Positions 1 through 5,787 of a DNA stretch of 5,787 bases are shown piece by piece; the stretch's first letter is position 1, and every line of letters begins with the position of its first letter. Below the pieces are notes generated by a model. That model searched no databases, had not been told where the DNA came from, and saw nothing but the letters and a program-made list of their open reading frames with translations. The position numbers and the translations under genes are program-made. This stretch comes from Pseudomonadota bacterium (GTDB lineage Bacteria; Pseudomonadota; Alphaproteobacteria; Rhizobiales; Devosiaceae): contig JAEZFJ010000131.1 of NCBI GenBank assembly GCA_023437755.1, positions 1 through 5,787 of the forward strand, in the 5' to 3' direction.

Positions 1-377
1 TGGTAGCGGATGCTCTGCGTCGGGTTCAGCGACCCGAACGGATCCTGGAACACCATCTGCACATCCGACCGGTATTGCTGCAGACGCGAGCCCTTGAAGC
101 CGGCGATATCCTCGCCCCGGAAGCGGATGCTGCCACGGGTCGGGTCATAGACGCGGGCCAGCATGCGGGCGCAAGTCGACTTGCCGGAACCGGACTCTCC
201 CACCAGCGCCAACGCCCGGCCGCGCGACAGCTTCAGCGACACCCCCGACAGCGCCTTCAACACCGTCTGGTTGAGAAAGGCACCACCGAGGACAAACTCC
301 TTGTCGACGCCATCCATCTCGACCACCGGCTCGGACGTCCCAACAACCGGATTCAGCTCTAGTTCAGCAAGTGACAT
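1..377 (-). CDS. Oligopeptide-type ABC transporter ATP-binding protein, second ATPase (DppF/OppF type), N-terminal part
   Basis: This is the second nucleotide-binding subunit of the importer, which hydrolyses ATP at the cytoplasmic face of the permease. Only the first 125 codons are present; the gene runs off the left edge. The visible protein begins MSLAELELNPVV and carries a Walker A motif GESGSGKST at residues 60-68 and a Q-loop with Q111 in VFQDPFGSLNP, a wording typical of the DppF/OppF subfamily. The signature motif, Walker B, H-loop and C-terminal domain lie outside the window. The ATG at 377-375 overlaps the end of the first ATPase gene by 19 nt and has a GAGG at 382-385 only 4 nt upstream, so translational coupling is likely. 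The next in-frame ATG (codon 21) would cut into the first beta-strand (VVEMDGV), so I prefer the upstream one. Family assignment is firm; the substrate cannot be told from this subunit. Confidence 0.93.
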   Translation of the reverse strand, partial: MSLAELELNPVVGTSEPVVEMDGVDKEFVLGGAFLNQTVLKALSGVSLKLSRGRALALVGESGSGKSTCARMLARVYDPTRGSIRFRGEDIAGFKGSRLQQYRSDVQMVFQDPFGSLNPTQSIRY

Positions 378-1330
378 GCGGCCTCGCTGCTGTGTTCAGG
401 TGAGTAGCGCTTGAGCGGCGCCGTTGTGCGGCAGACGTCGGTTGTGTAAGCGCAGCGGGGCGCAAAACGGCATCCTTCCGGCAGCGCCCGGAGATCGGGC
501 GGCGAGCCGGCAATGCCCTCGAGCCGGATGCGGGGGCCGGTCAATGGCGGAAAGCTGTTGCCGAGCGCCTGCGTATAGGGGTGGCGAGGGTTGGTGAGGA
601 TCGAGGTCGCCGGAGCCACCTCCACCAGTTCACCCGAATACATCACGCCGATGCGGTCGCAGAACTCGATCATCAGCCCCAGGTCGTGGGTGATGAACAG
701 CACCGAAAAACCAAGCCGCGCCTTGAGTTCGACGATCTGCTCGATGATGTCGCGCTGCACCACCACATCGAGCGCGGTGGTCGGCTCGTCCATGATGATG
801 AGCTTGGGCTTGAGCGCCAGGGCGATGGCGATGCAGATGCGCTGGCGCATGCCGCCGGAAAACTGGTGCGGGTAGTCGTCCAGCCGCTTTGGCGGAATGC
901 CGACCAGTTCGAACAGCTCCGCGGCGCGGTCTCGCGCACCTCTGCTACCGAGTTCCGGCTCGTGCGTCTCGATCACGTCCATGATCTGCTCGGCGACCGT
1001 GATCACCGGATTGAGCGCGTTCATGGCGGATTGAAAGACGAAGCTCACCTCGCGCCAGCGATAGGCCTTGAGGCGCGCCTTGTCGAACTTCAGCACGTCC
1101 TCGCCACCCATGCGCACCTGACCACCGGAGACCAGCCCTGGCAGTCGCGTCAGCCGCGCGATTGCGAAGGCGACGGTGGACTTGCCGCAGCCGCTCTCGC
1201 CCGCAAGGCCAAAGGCTTCGCCCTCGCGAATGTCGAAGTTGATGCCATTGACGGCGCGGGCGACGGAGTGCTCGCCGACGTAGTCGACCGTGAGGTTACG
1301 AACCTCCAGCAGCACCCGATCAGAAGACAT
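359..1330 (-). CDS. Oligopeptide-type ABC transporter ATP-binding protein, first ATPase (DppD/OppD type)
   Basis: A complete 323-residue ATPase subunit, the usual length for DppD/OppD proteins. All nucleotide-binding motifs are intact: Walker A GESGCGKST at 44-52, Q-loop Q100 in FVFQSAMNALNP, signature FSGGMRQR at 157-164, Walker B LIIMDEPT at 177-184, D-loop ALD at 186-188 and the H-loop histidine H215. The C-terminal oligopeptide-transporter domain follows, with HPYTQAL at 250-256 and cysteines C287, C293, C300 and C319, spaced CX5CX6CX18C. In related DppD/OppD proteins such a cysteine set binds a [4Fe-4S] cluster; that it does so here is inference. The ATG at 1330 has a strong GGAGGAG at 1336-1342 and overlaps the end of the permease gene by 11 nt. 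It should pair with the next ATPase as an asymmetric dimer under the two permeases. The family is certain; peptide specificity is not. Confidence 0.96.
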   Translation of the reverse strand: MSSDRVLLEVRNLTVDYVGEHSVARAVNGINFDIREGEAFGLAGESGCGKSTVAFAIARLTRLPGLVSGGQVRMGGEDVLKFDKARLKAYRWREVSFVFQSAMNALNPVITVAEQIMDVIETHEPELGSRGARDRAAELFELVGIPPKRLDDYPHQFSGGMRQRICIAIALALKPKLIIMDEPTTALDVVVQRDIIEQIVELKARLGFSVLFITHDLGLMIEFCDRIGVMYSGELVEVAPATSILTNPRHPYTQALGNSFPPLTGPRIRLEGIAGSPPDLRALPEGCRFAPRCAYTTDVCRTTAPLKRYSPEHSSEAACHLLN

Positions 1331-2357
1331 CGGCGCTCCTCCCCCGGCGGCTGAGGAACTGCCTGATACGGCCGATCCGACGCGAGGCCTTCAGCTGCGG
1401 ATTGGTGATCTCATCCACGGCAAAATTGACCAGCACCAGCCCGACGCCGGTCAGCATGATGGCGATACAGGGAGGCCAGATTTCCCACCAGGCATTGCTC
1501 TGCAGCGCCATGTTGTTCTGTGCCCAGTAGAGCATGGTGCCCCAGGTGACGGCGTTTGGATCACCCAATCCGATGAACTCCAGCGCCGCCTCGGCGAGAA
1601 TGGCTGCGATGGTGCCGAGCACGAAACCGCCCATGACGAAGCTCAGCATATTGGGGAATATCTCCTTCAGGATGATCCGCCACTTCCGCTCCCCCATCAG
1701 CTCGGCAGACAGCACGAAGTCCCGGGTGCGCAGCGCCAGCGTCTGGGTGCGGATGGTGCGGGCAGCCCAGCCCCAACCGGTGAGGGCCAGCACCACACCG
1801 ATCACCATCGGACTCGCCTGTTCCACCATGGTCGCGATGACGATGATCAGCGGCAGGCCCGGCAGCACCAGCACCACGTTGACGAAGAAGGTGAGGATGT
1901 CGTCGGTGCGACCACCGAAATAGCCTGCTGAAATGCCGATCGCGAGGCCGATCAGTGACGCGGCGAGCCCCGCTCCGAAACCCACGGCAAGGCTCACGCG
2001 CCCCCCGTGCGCGAGTTGGGTGAACACGTCCTTGCCCATCCGGGTCGTTCCGAGCACATGCTCGTAGCTCGGCATCACATGCGGTTTGCCGGCGCGCCGG
2101 TTGGGGTTGTACTCGCTGAGCATGGGGCCGAATACGGAGAACAGGACCAGCGCGAGCAGTATCATTACGCCCGCCATACCCTTGCCGTTGGTGATGAAGG
2201 CGGCGAGTCCCGGCGGCAGGCGACTGGTCCAGCCGGGTCGCTGCCGGATGCCGAGCTCCTGCATCAGTTCCGCCGGTGTCGGCGCGGCGCTGGCCACCGC
2301 CTCCTCTTCCAGCCGCTCGGTCAACGACAAGGGTGCGCTCTGGGTGATTTCAGCCAT
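1320..2357 (-). CDS. Oligopeptide-type ABC transporter permease, DppC type
   Basis: An inner-membrane permease of 345 residues, the second half of the translocation channel. It has a hydrophilic cytoplasmic N-terminal tail of about 58 residues, a first membrane segment near 61-78, the extracytoplasmic stretch containing LGTTRMGKDVFTQLAHGGR (102-120) that marks the DppC subfamily, then hydrophobic segments near 121-146, 155-176, 183-197, 240-262 and 294-313. The EAA coupling loop that docks onto an ATPase is at 218-236 (AELMGERKWRIILKEIFPN). The C-terminus is basic (RRIGRIRQFLSRRGR). The ATG at 2357 lies 3 nt after the stop of the first permease. Its Shine-Dalgarno is weak (an AAAGGG placed rather far upstream), so coupled translation is likely. 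The tail is on the long side for DppC homologues. The family is certain and nothing looks broken. Confidence 0.96.
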   Translation of the reverse strand: MAEITQSAPLSLTERLEEEAVASAAPTPAELMQELGIRQRPGWTSRLPPGLAAFITNGKGMAGVMILLALVLFSVFGPMLSEYNPNRRAGKPHVMPSYEHVLGTTRMGKDVFTQLAHGGRVSLAVGFGAGLAASLIGLAIGISAGYFGGRTDDILTFFVNVVLVLPGLPLIIVIATMVEQASPMVIGVVLALTGWGWAARTIRTQTLALRTRDFVLSAELMGERKWRIILKEIFPNMLSFVMGGFVLGTIAAILAEAALEFIGLGDPNAVTWGTMLYWAQNNMALQSNAWWEIWPPCIAIMLTGVGLVLVNFAVDEITNPQLKASRRIGRIRQFLSRRGRSADVF

Positions 2358-2360
2358 GGC

Positions 2361-3335
2361 TCAGCCCTTTCTCAGCCGCGGATCGAGGATGACGTTGGCG
2401 ATGTCGGAGAGCAGGTTCGCCACCAGCACGGACATGGTGAGCAACAGCAGCTGCCCCTGGATGAAGGAGTAATCGCGGCTGCCGATGGCGGTGAAGGTGA
2501 ACTTGCCGAGGCCGGGATAGTTGAACACCTGCTCGGTCACCAGCGCCCCGCCCAGCAGGAAGCCGATGGACAGTGCCAGCGCGGTAATCTGCGGCAGGAT
2601 GGCGTTGCGCGCGACATAGCGGTAGCGCACGCGCCGGTCCGATAGCCCCTTGGCCCGGGCGAGAATGACGAAGTCGTCGTTCAGCAGGTTGATCATCACG
2701 TTACGCATGCCGAGATGCCAGCCGCCGAAGCTGACAAGGAAGATCGACAGCACGGGCAGCGTCGCGTGGTAAAGCACGCTGCCGATGAACCGGAGGTCCC
2801 ATCCAGGCATCAATGATGGATCGTGGGCGCGGCCCAAGGGGAACCACTTGAGCTGTAGCGAAAAGGCATAGAAGAGCACCAGTGCCACGATTGCCGGCGT
2901 GAAGGCGTTCATCATCACGTTGATCGGGGTGAAGAAGCTGTCGAAGAAGCCCCCGCGGTGCCACGCCGCGTGAATGCCCATCAGCGAACCGATGATGAAG
3001 GCGAAGAAGATGGCGAGCCCCACCAGCACCAGCGTCCAGGTGGCGCCGTAGAAGAGCAGCGAGGCCGTCGGCTCCGGAAACTGCACGGTCGAAATACCGA
3101 AGTCGAGCCGCAGCACGCTGCCGAGATAGGTGACGTATTGCTCCCACAGATTTCCGGTGAGGCCGTAGGACTTCCGAATGGCTTCCACCTGTGCCTCGTT
3201 CAGCCGACCCTGGAACGAGGCGATGATGCGCGCCGACGGATCTCCCGGCATGAGGCGCGGAATGAAGAAGTTGAGCGTCACTGCTACCGCGAGGGCCGCA
3301 AGGTAGAAGCCGAGCCGCCTCAGGATAAAGATCAT
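2361..3335 (-). CDS. Oligopeptide-type ABC transporter permease, DppB type
   Basis: The first inner-membrane permease of the importer, 324 residues from the preferred start. It opens with the standard DppB layout: MIFILRRLGF, a first membrane segment at about 8-26, then FIPRLMPGDP (24-33), a periplasmic loop with the YGLTGNLWEQY element (57-67), and further membrane segments near 100-124, 137-160, 187-205, 252-270 and 293-316. The EAA loop is at 226-248 (ARAKGLSDRRVRYRYVARN and onward). The protein ends in LDPRLRKG, as this family commonly does. An open frame extends upstream to a TTG at 3377, but I chose the ATG at 3335 because an AGGAG at 3343-3347 sits 7 nt before it and because the family's N-terminal pattern starts there; the 14 extra residues look like untranslated leader. 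It is 102 nt downstream of the binding-protein gene and 3 nt upstream of the second permease. Confidence 0.96.
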   Translation of the reverse strand: MIFILRRLGFYLAALAVAVTLNFFIPRLMPGDPSARIIASFQGRLNEAQVEAIRKSYGLTGNLWEQYVTYLGSVLRLDFGISTVQFPEPTASLLFYGATWTLVLVGLAIFFAFIIGSLMGIHAAWHRGGFFDSFFTPINVMMNAFTPAIVALVLFYAFSLQLKWFPLGRAHDPSLMPGWDLRFIGSVLYHATLPVLSIFLVSFGGWHLGMRNVMINLLNDDFVILARAKGLSDRRVRYRYVARNAILPQITALALSIGFLLGGALVTEQVFNYPGLGKFTFTAIGSRDYSFIQGQLLLLTMSVLVANLLSDIANVILDPRLRKG

Positions 3336-3342
3336 CCGCTTG

Positions 3343-3347
3343 CTCCT
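3343..3347 (-). promoter_or_regulatory. Ribosome binding site of the DppB-type permease
   Basis: AGGAG on the minus strand, 7 nt before the ATG at 3335. It decides the start in favour of 3335 over the in-frame TTG at 3377, which would add 14 residues not expected in the family. Confidence 0.75.
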
Positions 3348-3381
3348 GTAGCCGAGCCGGGCGGGACTGGGAGGCAATCCC

Positions 3382-3422
3382 GCCGCAGCCGCGGCAGCGT
3401 TCCGGAACGGCTCCCGGAACGC
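3382..3422 (-). promoter_or_regulatory. Intercistronic stem-loops between the binding-protein and permease genes
   Basis: The 102-nt gap between the binding protein and the first permease contains a perfect 9-bp inverted repeat, GCGTTCCGG at 3397-3405 and CCGGAACGC at 3414-3422, around an 8-nt loop. It begins 15 nt after the binding-protein stop codon. A second, smaller hairpin (GCCGC 3382-3386, GCGGC 3391-3395, 4-nt loop) lies next to it on the permease side. No T-run follows on the minus strand, so this is not a classical Rho-independent terminator. In many importer operons a hairpin at this place protects the 3' end of the binding-protein message or partly blocks read-through, so that binding protein is made in excess over membrane parts. 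That role is inferred from position; the repeats are seen directly. Confidence 0.55.
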
Positions 3423-3437
3423 GCCAGACCTTGGTGC

Positions 3438-5132
3438 CTAGTTCTCGACCGGCACCAGTGACAGGGCGTGCAACACCCGCTCGCGCGTACCGTCATGCAC
3501 CGCCGGGCGGTAACGCGGATCCTCCTCGGTCACCCAGCCGGTGAAGCGTCGGGTCGAGTACTCGTACCAGGTCGGGTTCGCGAACAGCGAGATCACCGGC
3601 ACGTTCTCGGCTACGAGCTTGTGAACCTCCGTCAGAAGCCGCTGCTGCTCCGCGCGGTCGGCGGTCGCCCGGAACTGGTTGAGGAGATCATGCGCTTCCG
3701 GCAGTGGAAGCTGGTGCATGGCCTGGAAGTCGATCTGGCCGGGGATCATCTGGCGCGGGTTGAACATGGGGTGATACTGGCTGTGCGGGGTCGCCCCGCC
3801 ATTGGTCCACATCACGTACACATCGAAATCGCCGTTCGGCACAGCCTCGAACCAGGCGCCTTCGTCCAAGGTCCTGAGGCTCGCATTGACGCCGATGTCC
3901 TGGAGGTTTTCGGCGACGGTCTGCCCAGTGTTCACCCAGTCGGTCCACCCGGACGGCATCGAAATGCCGAAGCTGATTGGCGTGCCATCGGGATTGTCAC
4001 GCCAGCCGTCCCCGTCCTGATCGGTGAAGCCGGCGGCATCGAGCATCTCCATGGCTTTGTCAGGGTCGTACTGCATCAGCCAGGTGTAGGGCTCGAGCGC
4101 CTCCTCCTCGTACCAGGCGTTGAACATTTCACCGGTGCCGATCGGGAAGCGGGTGTGAGTGGTGAGCCCGAAGGTGGAGATGTCTACCAGAGTGTCGCGG
4201 TCGATCGCGACCGACATGGCCTTGCGGAACTCGACATTGTTGAACGGCGCTCGCGTGGTGTTGAGCTGCAGGTTCACGTCGGCGCCTGCCGGAAGCCAGT
4301 AGTTGTTGTATTCGGACTGCGGGAGGAAGGTCACGTCGGGGTCGGTGAGGCCATCGCCGAGCCAGTCCAGATCGCCGGCGGAGAGCGCGGCGATTGTCTG
4401 CTCGTTACCGTTCATCTGCGGGAAGCTCAGGCAGTCGATCTTGTTGTCGGCATCGAAGCGGCTGAGTTCGTTGCGGCAGAGCTCGAACCCGCTGCGCGAG
4501 AAGCTACGCACTTCCGTCCAGGGGCCGGTTGCCACCGGGTTGGTGTTGGCGAAGTTCTTCGGGTCGTCCACCTCGCTCCAGATGTGCTCCGGCAGGGGAT
4601 AAAGCCCGCCCATGCCGTGGAACACCAGACCGTCGGGTTCACGCAGGTTGAAACGCACGGTGTAGTCGTCGACCTTCTCGGCGCTGAGGACGTTGCCGGT
4701 GCCCGCGGCTTCGTCATAGACGTCGAGGCCCATCGGGTAGTCCGGGTGCGCCTTGGCATAGTCGAAGGTGAACACCACGTCGTCGGCGTTGAAGTCCTCG
4801 CCGTCGCTCCACTTCACCCCTTCGCGGAGCTTCCAAGTGATGCTCTTGAGATCCTCTGCGATCTCATAGCTGACGGCCAAGGCGGGGACGTCCTCTTCGG
4901 GATTCCACAGGTTCTCGATCCAAAGCGGCTCATAGGCGAAATCGCGCATCCGCTGTTGCGGACCGGTCGGATTATTCGGGTTGTAGTTCTCGACCATCGC
5001 ATCGGTGTGATGCGGGAGGAGGCGCAGGATCACCTCCTCTTGGGCTACTGCCGGCGCTGCGCCTGCCATGACGCTGATGGCGACTCCGGCAAGCGCCATG
5101 GTCCGGATTGTTGTCTTTCCCGTCTTCTCCAC
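3438..5132 (-). CDS. ABC transporter substrate-binding protein, family 5 (DppA/OppA fold), periplasmic; substrate possibly an oligosaccharide
   Basis: A 564-residue extracytoplasmic solute receptor that hands its ligand to the permease pair. Residues 1-30 form a Sec signal peptide: basic MEKTGKTTIR, a hydrophobic core, and AVA before the predicted cut at A30/Q31. There is no lipobox cysteine, so it should be a free periplasmic protein. The rest fits the family 5 binding-protein fold in length and order: FAYEPLWIEN (65-74), a KLREGVKWSDGEDFNADDVVFTF stretch (101-123), ATGPW (201-205), APFNNVEFRKAMSVAIDRDTL (295-315) and YDPDKAMEMLDAAGF (355-369). An acidic loop DQDGDGWRDNPDG (371-383) resembles a calcium-binding loop. 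SGWTDW (394-399) supplies two tryptophans that could stack on a sugar. C219 and C234 may form a disulfide. The start is GTG at 5132, fixed by a strong Shine-Dalgarno and by the signal peptide. The family is certain; the ligand is not visible from sequence, and the neighbouring LacI-type regulator favours a carbohydrate over a peptide. Confidence 0.95.
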   Translation of the reverse strand: MEKTGKTTIRTMALAGVAISVMAGAAPAVAQEEVILRLLPHHTDAMVENYNPNNPTGPQQRMRDFAYEPLWIENLWNPEEDVPALAVSYEIAEDLKSITWKLREGVKWSDGEDFNADDVVFTFDYAKAHPDYPMGLDVYDEAAGTGNVLSAEKVDDYTVRFNLREPDGLVFHGMGGLYPLPEHIWSEVDDPKNFANTNPVATGPWTEVRSFSRSGFELCRNELSRFDADNKIDCLSFPQMNGNEQTIAALSAGDLDWLGDGLTDPDVTFLPQSEYNNYWLPAGADVNLQLNTTRAPFNNVEFRKAMSVAIDRDTLVDISTFGLTTHTRFPIGTGEMFNAWYEEEALEPYTWLMQYDPDKAMEMLDAAGFTDQDGDGWRDNPDGTPISFGISMPSGWTDWVNTGQTVAENLQDIGVNASLRTLDEGAWFEAVPNGDFDVYVMWTNGGATPHSQYHPMFNPRQMIPGQIDFQAMHQLPLPEAHDLLNQFRATADRAEQQRLLTEVHKLVAENVPVISLFANPTWYEYSTRRFTGWVTEEDPRYRPAVHDGTRERVLHALSLVPVEN

Positions 5133-5140
5133 TTTTCACT

Positions 5141-5146
5141 CCTCCT
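5141..5146 (-). promoter_or_regulatory. Strong ribosome binding site for the GTG-started binding-protein gene
   Basis: AGGAGG, within the longer purine run GAGGAGGAG at 5139-5147, lies 8 nt before the GTG at 5132. It supports the GTG start, which gives a full signal peptide; the first in-frame ATG is at codon 12 and would remove the basic n-region. Confidence 0.8.
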
Positions 5147-5157
5147 CGTGGATCGTT

Positions 5158-5177
5158 TTGTGGGATCGATCCCACAA
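5158..5177. promoter_or_regulatory. Candidate LacI-family operator (20-bp perfect palindrome)
   Basis: TTGTGGGATCGATCCCACAA is a perfect 20-bp palindrome with CG at its centre, about 25 nt upstream of the binding-protein GTG and about 50 nt after the lacI-type stop. Palindromes with central CG are the normal operator form for LacI-family repressors, and the core TGGGATCGATCCCA differs only in its centre from TGGGAGCGCTCCCA, which I recall as the site of the CebR/CelR cellobiose regulators of actinobacteria. No T-run follows it on either strand, so a terminator is unlikely. It would overlap the start of transcription if the -10-like element just upstream is real, as expected for a repressor site. 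Binding by the adjacent regulator is inference; its DNA-binding domain is outside the window. Confidence 0.8.
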
Positions 5178-5179
5178 TT

Positions 5180-5209
5180 CTCATATTCCGGTACAGCCTC
5201 CTCGCTCAC
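5180..5209 (-). promoter_or_regulatory. Weak candidate promoter of the transporter operon
   Basis: A -10-like TATGAG (5185-5180) lies 2 nt upstream of the palindrome, with a poor -35-like GTGAGC (5209-5204) 18 nt before it. Matches to the sigma-70 consensus are only partial (4/6 and 3/6). The position makes sense, because a start about 7 nt downstream would fall inside the operator, but the call rests mainly on that geometry. Confidence 0.22.
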
Positions 5210-5228
5210 CGGTTATTCTTACGAAGGG

Positions 5229-5787
5229 TCAGGCGACCTCCCTCGTTTGCTGCCGCGGCGCGGCGCAGCTGCGTCGCACCAGCAACTCGGTGTCGACGAC
5301 CGCCTCCAGTGATCCCGTCGGGGATTCTGCCATGAGCTGCAGCAGCAGTCGGGCTGCGGTCTCCCCAAGGGTGTCGATCGGCTGGCGGACCGTGGTGAGT
5401 GGCGGCCAGAGGTGCTTGGCATGATAGGCATCGTCGAAGCCGACAACCGACACGTCCCCCGGCACCTCGAGGCCGCAATCCCGCAGCGCCAGCAGCACGC
5501 CGGCGGCCATGTCATCGTCGCCGGCAAAGATTGCGGTGAACTCCCTGCCCTCTTCGACCAGTGCCCTCGTGGCAGCGTAACCGAAGTCCTGGTGGAAGAT
5601 GCCGTGCACGATATGGATGTCATCCAGGCTCAGGCCGTACTCACCCAAGGCCGCCGCGATGCCGTTCATCCGGGCGCGGGTATCGCCGAACTCGTACTGG
5701 CCGGACAGGTGCACGATCTGTCGGGGGCCGAGGCTCAGCAGATGGCGCGTAGCCGCCCGGGCACCGCTGAAATTGTCGAGACTCACC
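5229..5787 (-). CDS. LacI-family transcriptional regulator, C-terminal effector-binding domain (partial)
   Basis: The 3' part of a LacI/GalR-family repressor gene; about 186 codons are present and the reading frame is open through the right edge, so the N-terminal helix-turn-helix, hinge and first part of the sensor domain are outside. Family hallmarks, counted from the codon at 5786, are V/MSLDNFSGARAATRHLLSLG at 1-20, the RARMNG segment (37-42), FAGDDDMAAGVLLAL (87-101), VPGDVSVVGFDD (108-119), PPLTTVRQPIDTLGETAARLLLQLM (128-152) and TELLVRRS (166-173). These correspond to the periplasmic-binding-protein-like core that binds a small effector, usually a sugar. The GTG at 5786 is an internal valine, not a start. 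The gene ends 96 nt before the binding-protein gene on the same strand, and the palindrome lies between them. It most likely represses the transporter operon and may also control itself. The effector is unknown. Confidence 0.95.
   Translation of the reverse strand, partial: VSLDNFSGARAATRHLLSLGPRQIVHLSGQYEFGDTRARMNGIAAALGEYGLSLDDIHIVHGIFHQDFGYAATRALVEEGREFTAIFAGDDDMAAGVLLALRDCGLEVPGDVSVVGFDDAYHAKHLWPPLTTVRQPIDTLGETAARLLLQLMAESPTGSLEAVVDTELLVRRSCAAPRQQTREVA

Noticed and set aside
581..2645. Several plus-strand open frames (581-1354, 1290-1931, 2007-2645) opposite the ATPase and permease genes
   Set aside because: Their translations are rich in His, Arg, Gly and Gln without domains or membrane segments, as expected for antisense shadows of GC-rich genes.
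4194..4211. Inverted repeat GTCGCG / CGCGAC with a TCGATCG-like centre, possibly a second operator
   Set aside because: It lies inside the binding-protein coding sequence (SVAIDRDTL), its central bases are not symmetrical, and it does not match the upstream palindrome outside the common CGATC core.
5148..5155. GTGGATCG, a degenerate copy of the operator half-site between the palindrome and the ribosome binding site
   Set aside because: It lacks one G of the half-site, has no partner half, and is too short to separate from chance.
5188..5212. Weak inverted repeat CCGGT / ACCGG as a terminator of the regulator gene
   Set aside because: The stem is only 5 bp with a 15-nt loop and no T-run, so it cannot support a terminator call.
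3468..5312. A 614-codon open frame on the plus strand, antisense to the binding-protein gene
   Set aside because: It mirrors the GC-biased third codon positions of the real gene, has no recognisable domain in translation, and runs across the intergenic operator and into the regulator gene. The minus-strand protein has a signal peptide and clear family motifs.
1..5787. RNA genes, CRISPR repeats, insertion sequences, attachment sites
   Set aside because: I saw no tRNA-like clover-leaf, repeated spacers, transposase fragments or terminal repeats; coding sequence accounts for almost all of the window.

Overview
The window is a stretch of GC-rich, densely packed bacterial DNA in which every supported gene lies on the minus strand, so it reads from the right edge to the left. 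It holds most of one operon for an ABC importer of the dipeptide/oligopeptide (family 5 binding protein) type, preceded by a LacI-family regulator. High GC, GTG and ATG starts with purine-rich Shine-Dalgarno sites, and the periplasmic binding protein with a plain Sec signal peptide (no lipobox) point to a Gram-negative proteobacterium. An alphaproteobacterium such as a Rhizobiales member is my best guess from overall sequence style, but this is inference only.

Layout, in transcription order: the C-terminal effector domain of a LacI-family repressor (5787-5229, N-terminus outside the window); a 96-nt intergenic region with a perfect 20-bp palindrome centred on CG (5158-5177), a strong LacI-type operator candidate; the substrate-binding protein (5132-3438, GTG start); a 102-nt gap with a 9-bp stem-loop and a smaller GC hairpin; permease 1 (DppB type, 3335-2361); permease 2 (DppC type, 2357-1320); ATPase 1 (DppD/OppD type, 1330-359); and the first 125 codons of ATPase 2 (DppF/OppF type, 377-1, running off the left edge). 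The last four genes are separated by 3 nt or overlap by 11 and 19 nt, so they are almost certainly co-transcribed and translationally coupled.

How the parts would work together: the secreted binding protein captures a solute in the periplasm and delivers it to the heterodimeric permease; the two ATPases power import; and the LacI-family protein, probably sensing the imported solute or a breakdown product, controls the operon through the palindrome. Pairing with a LacI-type (sugar-sensing) regulator makes an oligosaccharide or glycoside a better guess for the substrate than a peptide, although the transporter genes alone would be annotated as peptide importers.

No RNA genes, mobile elements, CRISPR arrays or broken genes were seen. 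I found no radically new system. The items worth a second look are the operator, the likely mis-annotation of substrate, the intercistronic stem-loop, and the four-cysteine (probable Fe-S) motif in ATPase 1.
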